64,000 bases of DNA from Beroe forskalii (taxonomy: Eukaryota; Ctenophora; Nuda; Beroida; Beroidae). The notes below the pieces were generated by a model, which was not told the origin of the DNA, did not search any database, and was given only the letters and a program-made list of their open reading frames with translations. Location of the stretch: the NCBI GenBank assembly GCA_011033025.1, contig WFMF01000611.1, forward strand, positions 26,392-90,391, in the 5' to 3' direction. The translations under genes and the position numbers were made by a program. Of this stretch, positions 55,880 through 64,000 are shown in pieces; the first letter of the stretch is position 1; each line of letters opens with the position of its first letter.

Positions 55880-58688
55880 GCACGATAGAGTCGGAACACC
55901 ACGGTATTGCTCCATGCTGTTATCGGTGCTAATTCACTATTTTTCAAATTCGAACCGATGATACCGGCGTTGTATAAGCTCACCTACAGACCGTCCATTT
56001 TCCTAAGCTTGCATAGAATTTGGTTTAGGGAGCAAGTTTAAAACGTTCAAATGATACGATAAATGATAATAGGTGTTAGTTCGCAGTCAGGATTTACCCG
56101 TTTTAATTTTATCAAAAAGTTCTAATTGGTATTGACCTAGGGACTGTTCACATCTTACGTAATCAGGGGAGGGAGGGGGGTTTCAAATGATCCATGTTAC
56201 AAATACCACTATTGCAAACTCGCACGCTGATTCAGATTGGTCTATTTCGGGCGAAGCTGAGCTTATACACCACCGGTTCAAAAGTCATTCTTTTCAATTC
56301 CATACAGCTTCGGACTACCTCTAATATCGATCACAATATAATTTAGCTTATTAAGTGTACGCTTAATTAATTGAGCTTACTCTATGATTTATAATTATTG
56401 AATTATAATCAGTTTATTTATTTCATTCAAAAATCATATATATTGGTTCCTTAGCCATTGTTTATTTTCACAGAAAATTGATGTTATTTGGGGTTCTTTG
56501 AAGTGCCTTTCGATATATCTTGTTTTCATTGTGTCCCATTTGAAGAGTATTTGCTGAATTTCCAAAATCAGGAGAAACAACGAACTTTCGATTCAAGCGG
56601 GTGTGCCCCAAAGACTGTCAATCTCAATCAATACGTAGCTAGAGCAAGGCATTTGTCATTGCACTTGTTTTGGGTAATCTATCAGCGACGGGCTTTGTAT
56701 TTGTTCGGATATGGGGGCAATTGGTGGCTCGGGTTCCCTGTCAGAAGAAATTACTCAGATTTTTCTTCTGAGTTATTTTTTTCCGAACAAATACACATAC
56801 AAAGCCCGTCGACGATAGATTGCCCGACACATCCCCAAAACAAGTGCAATGCCAGATGCATTGCTCTAGATTCACAGCCTTTGGGGTTCTGACGTCTTCG
56901 ACGGGCATCTTCCATCAGTAGCACTGACAGAAGAAACCCGTCGAAGAGAACGCATTGTGACGCGCCCCACTGCGCGCGCTAACTGTCAATCAGAGCATGA
57001 AATTGTGTACTTTGTATGTTTGAAAATACTTTGTAATTCGCGCGCGAGTTGAAGATTCCGTAGTCATATGATCTTTCGCCGATTTTTGAAACGAACTCAG
57101 GAAATTTATTAACATGCGTAAAATGTTAAAAATGTAGATAAACGTTTGCAGGCAGATTTTTGCAAAATAACATGTTTTAGAGAGTTATTCTAATGGTATT
57201 TAATGCGTTCATAATTTTGGAAACGTTTGAGTAAGTGGAACAGAGTTTCTGGAAAAAATGGAACAAAAGTGAGAAAATATGTAAACTTAGCACTCGTAAA
57301 ATTTTTTGGAGCGATTTAAACGGTCTATTAGACCCGCTAAAATTGTTGAAAATCGGACATCCTAGGAAGCATTCTGTGTGGCTTTTAGATTTAAAATAAC
57401 TAAAATAGCAAATAAGTTTTGTATGTTGATAGACCCCGATATGTCACCCGTACCGATTTGTCACTCGAAATGTAAGCAATATGCCACGTGTTCTTACTTC
57501 ATGTATCCTACAGACGACTAATTTGATTGACTACAGACTCTACTTCAGGTGACAAATCGGTGCGGATTCCAAAAACTCAAACGCCAGTTTGTCATCCTCG
57601 TACCGATTTTTCACTAGAAGTTGAAGTGTACCTCAAATAATAAAATAAACATTATACCCCTCCCAAGCTTGTTTTAGCGACCGTGTAAGTTTGGTTATAC
57701 GGTCTCCATTGAATTTCAGTGCAAAAAAGCTTAAAATAGAATTTGATTTTATAAAGGAGCACTCAAAAATCTACTTAAGCGTTGAACCCGGACGAGGGTC
57801 GTCAGACCCGAGTGGGAAGAAATACTGTTGTTTGGTCAAAGAATAGTCGGTCCCTGCTGTTTCCGGTCGGGGTATAATCTGATTCCATGATCTCAGCTGT
57901 GACCGTATACCTACGATAATGAACTCGGCACGCCTCGTCCATTATCCAACTTACACAGTCTCGGCTGTCGCCTCGACCATGTAAGTTGCGGTATACGGTC
58001 ACCACTTCGACATGTAACCGCTTACTATTTCATGGTACCTTTACCATGAATTACCCTAAATATTATTCTGTGATATTAATATCGATGTAGAATCATGCTA
58101 TCCAGGCACAAACATGGAATGCAGGAGGAAACCTTCCATAAAATTTCCAAGCAATAGGTAGTGTATACTATATTATATTGGGTTCACTTCAACTTCTAGT
58201 GACAAACTGGTGTTTGAGTTTTTGGAATCCGCACCGATTTGTCACCTGAAGTAGAGTCTGTAGTCAATCAAATTAGTCGTCTGTAGGATACATGAAGTAA
58301 GAACACGTGACATATTGATTATACTTCGAGTGACAAATCGGTACGGGTGACATATCGGGGTCTAACATATGTCAATAAACCCCGACATAGAAACAAATGT
58401 GAGATGCAATTCGATGATTACATTAATCTCGATAATTTGTAAAAATATACACAGTTGTTATACAAAAACACTATATAAGATGTCAATCTGTAATCGTCTC
58501 ATCGTTGTAACAAAATGGTTAATGTTAATCAATAATCATCAAATTGAGCCTGCTAATCTTGTTGTTCCTAGAATAATTAATATTTACTCGGATCTTTTAC
58601 AGTAATTTCTTTCAACACAATAAGTTCTTTCATAAGGTAAACTCTGACGATATCGTATTATTATTATCTATGAATTGTTATATAATAT
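55880..58688. repeat. Composite repeat segment Y, copy 2
   Basis: Direct repeat of 46741-49225. It starts with the remnant of palindrome C (GCGCGCACGATAGAGTCGGAAC). Differences include a larger hairpin at 56640-56860 and a 375-bp insertion at about 57655-58030. The fold-back element is at 57425-58364. It ends where the Penelope-like element begins. Confidence 0.88.
57425..58364. mobile_element. Fold-back element, copy 2, with nested insertion
   Basis: Same arms as 48285-48840 (GATAGACCCCGATATGTCAC ... GTGACATATCGGGGTC). The centre is interrupted by about 375 bp that begin ACCCCCTCCCAAGC and contain inverted and direct copies of GACCGTGTAAGTT and GGTATACGGTC. TAT at both junctions may be a target duplication. 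Confidence 0.85.
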
Positions 58689-59138
58689 TTAGAGAGCAAG
58701 TTAAAACGTTTAAATGATACGATAAACTTTAAATCAGGAGCTTTCGAAAATCATGTGATTATCGTCGTCAGCTGAAGATGGAAGGTGAGAGGATGCTTAT
58801 AAATGAAATGAGTGGTGTCAGGGAGTGGGGGAAGGGTGGAGGGTGTGAGTGATCAGGTGACGGGATAATCAAATACAATATCACTAATAACATAAACAAG
58901 AAAAAGTGGTGTCAGTAGTTAGGAAGAGGATTCCTGAGTCAGTAGGTCTGAAGGTTGAGGAGATCTTGGGGAGGATGGGGTTCCACAGGGTGCTGCACTT
59001 TGGAGCGCTGTCTGTTCTGTTCATAGATGGTTTCCTAGTGGCTATGGCAGCCTGTTCTGTCAGGTCTAGGTGGGAGCGGGAGGGGAGGGACTTGAGGATG
59101 GATGTCGTTCCAGGTAATGTTGTGTCCAGTGGTGAGGG
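58689..59138 (-). repeat. Penelope pLTR, left copy
   Basis: About 450 bp repeated in direct orientation at 61585-62035. On the minus strand it encodes the end of the endonuclease ORF (WNDIH, LTEQAAIATRKPSMNRTDSA, KCSTLWNPIL), then a non-coding tail. Repeats made of an ORF end plus UTR, in place of true LTRs, are typical of Penelope-like elements. A CTGACGA...GAAA motif around a hairpin is at 58742-58771. Confidence 0.85.
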
Positions 59139-61584
59139 AGTGATGAGCTGGAGCAGATTTCACTCTGTCTGTAGTGTCGTCAACTGCGTTATTCAGTCTG
59201 TAGCATCTCTCGTGTTCTTTTCATTCTGTCGAGGAGGGGCGGTAGGTCTGTCCGTTGTACTTGGCGGGGCAGTCGAGGCAGCTGATCTCGTAGATGGTGT
59301 TGGGAGTCTGGGAGGAGGGAGGAGTAGTCTTTGTCTTGGTGAGGAGGTTCCGGAGGGAGGTGTTGGAGGAGAAGGTGACGTCGATGTCGTGGTCGTTGAG
59401 GATCTTCTTGATGGGTTTGGAGAGGGAGGGATGGAAGGGAAGGAAGGTCTTCAAGGAGGGTCGGGGTTTGATGTCTCTGTTGAAGGAAGCGAGAGATTGG
59501 TGGGTGGAGGGATTGTTGAACTTGTTGGAGACCTCTGTCATGATGGAGGAGATGCGGGAGGGAGGGAACCGTTCTGTAGGAGGGTGTGTCGTACTGTCTG
59601 GAGTTCTGCGTCGAGGTGTTGAGGAGAGCAGAGGTTGTGGGCCCGTCTGGTGAGGGATCTGATGACACTGTCCTTGGAGGAAGTCGTTGTGCAGGAGTCG
59701 TAGCGGGTGTAGAGGTTGGTGTGGGTGGGTTTCCTGTAGACCGATGTGGACTTGTCGGGATGGATGAGGACGTCAAGGAAGGGGATGGTTCCGTCGGGAG
59801 AGGGGTGTTCCAGGGTGAAGGTGAGGTCGTCCGTCAGGGAATTGATGAAGTTGAGGAAGGAGTCTGCGTGTTGTCTGTCCCTGAAGGAGCCAAGGCCGTC
59901 GTCAACGAAGTGGCAGTAGGAGTTGGGAGGGTCAGGAGAGGTGGAGAGGGCGAGGTCTTCGACTTCTGCTACCCGGATCTCTGCTAGCTGCACCATGAGG
60001 GGGGAGCCCATGGGTCCACCAACATCCTGCGAGTAGAAGGAGCCGTTGAACTCGAGGTAGGAGTTGTCAAGGCAGAAGGAGATGAGAGTCCTGATGGTAG
60101 AGGAGGAGAGGTTGGAAGGTAGGAGGGAGGGGTTCTGCTCGAAGGAGGAGATAGCTGACTTCGTTGCTAGGCGCATGTCACAGGAGGTGTAGAGGGACTG
60201 GACGTCGAGGGAGGAGTGGTAGGGGTAGGAAGGGTTGAGGGATGCTAGGAATCTGGATCGGAAGTCGAGGGAGTCCTTGAGGCGGAGGTGGTTCTGCGTC
60301 AGGGGCTTCAGGATGCGAGAGGGTTTTGTGGGAGAGCCTCGAGAGGGTGTTGTAGAAGGAGACCACAGGACGGATGGGAGCTCCAGGTTTGTGGATCTTC
60401 GGTTGACCGTAGAGCTGAGGCCATCTGGGGTGGAGGTTCCGCATTTGTTTGAAGAGGGAGGCGTCGATCTTCTTTCTCCTTGAGCAGCTTCTTGAGGACG
60501 TTGTAGTTTGTTGGTGATGGACGCTGTAGGGTCGGACGAGAGAAGAGTGTAGCTTCCTGAAGATAAGTGGTCGTTAACCTTGTCGATGTATTGCTGGTTG
60601 GTCAAGACAACGGTGGCGTTGCCTTTGTCAGCAGGAAGAAAGCGAAGTTCAGACTTAAGTTTCTTGAGTGATGTCAAAGCAGAACGTTGTTGTTTAGTCA
60701 AATTGTCACGGGTAGTGTCACGTTGAGGGTCATAGTCAGACAATACAGAGGTAACCTGGTGTGTGACCGAGGATTCCATTCCGTCTCCGAGTTGTTTGGT
60801 GACGTTCTGGATGAGGGGAGCCAATGGGGGTAGGGTCGGTGGTGGGGGGTAGGAAACGAACTTCAGCCCGAGGGAGAGGACTTCAGTCTGAGCCGTGGTG
60901 AGGGGATGGTCGGAGAGGTTGATGACGGTCTTCGTGGTGTTGTCCTTGGTGATAGGTTTGGTGGTGAAGAGAGGTCCTCGAAAGGTGGGTGTGTGGATGT
61001 CGAACGTTGGGAGAGCTGCGTAGGGGGAGAGGAAGGGAGTGTCGTGTTCGGCGAGGAGGGCGTCGAACTTCTTCTTGTGTTTGAGAAGCTGCTTCTTGTG
61101 GGTGTAGCAAGACTTCTTCACGTGTAGGTGGAGGAGTTTCTGGTAGTAGTCGGGGAGAGGAGAGTGTAGGGATCGGAGGTTGTCGTCGTAGTTCTGCTTG
61201 CTGTGGGCGAAGCGTTGTCTGTAGTGGTTGAGTCGTTCTGTCAGGAGGAGGTAGAGGCTCTGGTCATGATGTCTGTGGCGCGGGTTGAGGCGATAGGGAG
61301 GTAAGTCGGAGTCCTTTTGGGGATGAAGGAGTGGTCCCTGCAGGCTTTGAGGAAGGATATGTGGCAGGAGTAGGTGGCTAGTCGTTGCATGAGGTAGGAG
61401 GTTGTCTTGGAGAGGGAGGGGGCAGTAGGTCCGAAGAGGGAGAGGAGGCTGTCGTTGAAGGAGGGGGTAGAGGGTTGAGGAGGCGAAGGTGTTGATGCTG
61501 AGGGGGATGTAGGTGTAACACTGGATACTGCATCGTTTGTAGACTGATCCATGGGAGAGGGTGTGACGTATCAGGGTACAACTT

Positions 61585-62035
61585 AGAGAGCAAGTTAAAA
61601 CGTTTAAATGATACGATAAACTTTAAATCAGGAGCTTTCGAAAATCATGTGATTATCGTCGTCAGCTGAAGATGGAAGGTGAGAGGATGCTTATAAATGA
61701 AATGAGTGGTGTCAGGGAGTGGGGGAAGGGTGGAGGGTGTGAGTGATCAGGTGACGGGATAATCAAATACAATATCACTAATAACATAAACAAGAAAAAG
61801 TGGTGTCAGTAGTTAGGGAAGAGGATTCCTGAGTCAGTAGGTCTGAAGGTTGAGGAGATCTTGGGAGGATGGGGTTCCACAGGGTGCTGCACTTTGGAGC
61901 GCTGTCTGTTCTGTTCATAGATGGTTTCCTAGTGGCTATGGCAGCCTGTTCTGTCAGGTCTAGGTGGGAGCGGGAGGGGAGGGACTTGAGGATGTGGATG
62001 TCGTTCCAGGCAATGTTGTGTCCAGTGTGGGCAAA
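61585..62035 (-). repeat. Penelope pLTR, right copy
   Basis: Nearly identical to 58689-59138; small indels differ (GATGTGGATGTCG here, GATGGATGTCG in the left copy). It carries the same CTGACGA...GAAA motif, at 61636-61665. It belongs to a truncated upstream copy in the tandem. Confidence 0.85.
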
Positions 62036-62770
62036 CTTGGAGGAGCGCGTAGAGCCGGTGGTGGCGGTTTTCCCATAGCAGGCGTTACGACATCTAAGAG
62101 AGATCTTGGAGTACCCACCGCGTAAAACATAAATTTATAACTTCAAATTTATAACTTCAAATTTTCTTACTATACAGTCACACTTTTAATTGGTAAAAGC
62201 AACCAGTAAAATCTTGACCTAACTTTATTTAAACTAGTAGGTACCTGGTACATGTGTACATAACATTTTTTCGAAAATTGAGATAAAATGAGGAAACTGT
62301 GAAGCTTTTGTTATAAGTGAAATCTACTTGCCACGGCACCCAGCGCCTCTTTGAAATCTAATCCATTAGCAAATTTCTGGGATTGTCATTCCTAGATGTC
62401 GCAACATCTGTGTAATCACTTACCCACTTCCCTATACGATTATAATATGTATGTGAAGGATCCTTCTGCCCTTATATTAGTAAAAGTTAAGTTTCACGTA
62501 TACATGATATACCTATACAATGTGATTAACATTTGCCCAACCTTTCATACGTGTTGTTTATGTACTAATAGTAATAGAAAAGGTTTATTTAAAGTTACGG
62601 ATTGTGCATCAACATGCTCGATTGAAATTTCCTCATCGCTGCTAATTGAGAAGTCATGATTCTATAAGGCCGGGCAATAGAAATGCTAGCAATGCTCGCT
62701 TTTGAAATAACGCAGATTTGTGTCAGTGTGCAGATCGATCAATCGATAAAGGGATCGATGAAAACGCGCT

Positions 62771-62934
62771 AAGGGATCGTTCACATATTACGTAATCAAT
62801 TTTTGACCGATTTTAACCCCCCTCCCCCTCGTAATCAATTTTACAGTTGTTGAATTTTTTACAATAACATGTAACGTAATCATTCGAAAACCCCCTGCCT
62901 CCTTCTTATGTGACGTAATATGTGAACGATCCCT
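62771..62934. mobile_element. MITE with GGGATCGTTCACAT ends, copy 2 (inverted)
   Basis: AGGGATCGTTCACATATTACG at the left and TAATATGTGAACGATCCCT at the right; the interior is the reverse complement of the 7105-7269 interior. It is absent from the corresponding position of X1 (about 45600), which gives an empty-site comparison. The X1 sequence there reads AAAACGCGCTGATTTACTG, so the insertion point is within GCT(A)A. Confidence 0.88.
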
Positions 62935-63306
62935 AATTTATTGTGAATCAATGTTCAAGCGTCAACTTTCAATATACCTAGACAATTCCTTGATTGTCTA
63001 TCGATCGAAAGATCTGCTAACATATGCGTAACGCAAGGTACAAGGATAAATATTGATAGCTTGATACATAAAGATGTGCACAACGCAATTCATTTTCGAT
63101 GGAATTTGTTTAGAAAGTACTGTGAATTGTGTGTCTTCATCGATCCATGTGCAATCATGTTAAATGCATATATTATTCACTTTAAACATTCTAAGCATTT
63201 TGAAGTTTTGAACAGTATCAGTATTTTGAACAGAATCAGTATTTCTTGACCGCGTGTCATTGAACTGCTTATTTCTATCGAAGTAAGGATTTTCTTAATA
63301 ATATAC

Positions 63307-63459
63307 CTGGTCGTCGAACTCCTAAGTGCGCGGTTTTTTCATGTAGCTGCTCAGTAGTGCGCGGCTCACTGCCTGTTTTTGAAAGGTAGTGAGCCGCGCG
63401 ACGCGAACGGTTACGCAGCTCATGAAAAGCCACGAGCGTACGAGTTCGACATTTCCCTG
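63307..63459. mobile_element. Family-B MITE, copy 4
   Basis: TCGTCGAACTCCTAAGTGCG on the left and GAGTTCGACATTTCCCTG on the right. It corresponds to the copy at 45930-46076 inside X1 and was inherited with the larger repeat. Confidence 0.75.
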
Positions 63460-63944
63460 TTTAAGACTGTGTGCACTGTACTTTATCATGTTAAATTCTG
63501 CGACCCGAAAATCTTACGTAGTATTTGATCAGAGATTCTTGCTCATTGGTTTTGAAATGTTAGCGTGGCGTTTAAACCTAAAACGGACAGTGTCCTAATA
63601 TGCTTTAACTTTTAAGTAAAATTTCATTTCAAGAAATTTGCCCCACCCACCACCTTAAGTGTTTAATTAGATCTTTACTCGTAATAGTTATTTGGTTGTC
63701 ATGGTATTGGTTGAAGAATTCTCGCTGTTTTTTAACCATTCTCCAACCAATGCGGGAAATGGTGCTCCTATATTCGCTGCTGATTTATCGGAGGTTCCTA
63801 AAACGTGTTAATAAAATAATAGCATTTTCCTGTCAGTATATTGTTAGTGTTAATTAAGTGATTAATTTACTTAGTTAAGTGATTGTTTACCATAGATGGT
63901 AGTGAACATTCCTAGTATTTTCCTTATAGTTCAGAGCAGATTAA

Positions 63945-64000
63945 TCATGTGTACCCATTTCGTGCGCCCGGGGTTTTCGACCCCGTTGCGCTTTTGGGGT
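63945..64000. other. Probable start of another palindrome C, cut by the window end
   Basis: TTTCGTGCGCCCGGGGTTTTCGACC... occupies the position that palindrome C (46563) has after X1. If the X-C-Y order holds, a further Y copy should follow beyond 64000. Confidence 0.4.

Larger units (their letters stand above)
58689..62120 (-). mobile_element. Penelope-like retroelement, inactivated
   Basis: Read on the minus strand, ORF pieces run from about 61552 to 59189. An N-terminal region (LGLKFVSYPPPPTLPPL) is followed by LPADKGNATVVL, YGQPKIHKPGAPIRPVVS, the RT core (SLDVQSLYTS, GGPMGSPL, CHFVDDGL, IPFLDVLIH, YRKPTHTNLY) and a GIY-YIG-type endonuclease region (IYEISCLDCPAKYNGQTYR). Order and motifs match Penelope-like elements with a C-terminal GIY-YIG nuclease. 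At least four frame breaks (near 61180, 60480-60340, 59550 and 59220) show the element is dead. The right-hand pLTR continues into another partial endonuclease piece up to 62120 (GKTATTGSTRSSKFAHTGHN), so the arrangement is a tandem of a full and a 5'-truncated copy. Confidence 0.88.
62030..63945. repeat. Composite repeat segment X, copy 2
   Basis: Direct repeat of 44822-46560, about 85-90 percent identical by eye. Unlike copy 1 it contains an inserted MITE at 62771-62934. Open frames at 63389-63598 and 46004-46216 correspond to each other but have only short overlap and no recognisable protein. Confidence 0.85.

Noticed and set aside
58906-60483. Plus-strand ORFs opposite the Penelope element (58906-59622, 59294-59653, 59586-59987)
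   Set aside because: They are the complement of recognisable RT and endonuclease sequence and show no family signature of their own.
59189-61552. Calling the Penelope-like element active
   Set aside because: At least four frame breaks interrupt the single ORF, although the RT motifs themselves are well kept.

Overview
This is nuclear DNA from an animal, almost certainly an invertebrate. The genes are intron-rich with GT-AG junctions. They encode metazoan housekeeping proteins (ATG3, EMC6, DNLZ, PIGQ, COPS8, a tousled-like kinase, a Rab GTPase) plus an LDLa-containing seven-helix receptor and two secreted aerolysin-type pore-forming-like proteins. The space between them is packed with palindromic MITEs, minisatellites and a Penelope-like retroelement. 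I cannot name the phylum from sequence alone.

Layout. 1-3.3 kb: AT-rich, no firm gene. 3.3-7.1 kb (+): LDLa-ectodomain GPCR with a frameshift. 7.1-10.6 kb: MITEs, a 161-bp tandem duplication and a dispersed repeat. 10.7-11.6 kb (+): beta-trefoil/aerolysin-like protein, copy A. 14.1-22.1 kb (+): ATG3 exons, with several lesions and no recognisable first or last exon. 22.9-23.6 kb (+): EMC6 and DNLZ, two intronless ORFs that overlap by 11 nt. 24.4-27.3 kb (+): PIGQ. 27.6-30.6 kb (+): COPS8, whose first intron holds a 1.4-kb pyrimidine-only minisatellite and a reverse-transcriptase fossil. 32.1-43.3 kb (+): a near-complete tousled-like kinase gene of 21 exons (760 codons). One of its introns contains, on the opposite strand, aerolysin-like copy B (40.9-41.8 kb). 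44-50 kb: large composite repeat X1-C-Y1. 52.2-54.9 kb (-): Rab22/Rab31-like GTPase. 55.9-64 kb: second copy of the composite repeat (Y2, X2) split by a Penelope-like element at 58.7-62.1 kb.

The housekeeping genes are functionally unrelated (autophagy, ER membrane insertion, mitochondrial chaperoning, GPI-anchor synthesis, COP9 signalosome, chromatin kinase, endosomal trafficking). The notable features are structural. EMC6 and DNLZ look dicistronic. Five exon edges in COPS8 and TLK have been tandemly copied with their splice sites, creating decoy sites. A CRE-bearing minisatellite fills one intron each of ATG3 and PIGQ in opposite orientations. The pore-forming-like pair has a nearly identical lectin half and a diverged pore-hairpin half. 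Exon boundaries were derived by reading splice sites and checking codon phase by hand; family names rest on motif recognition, not on database searches.
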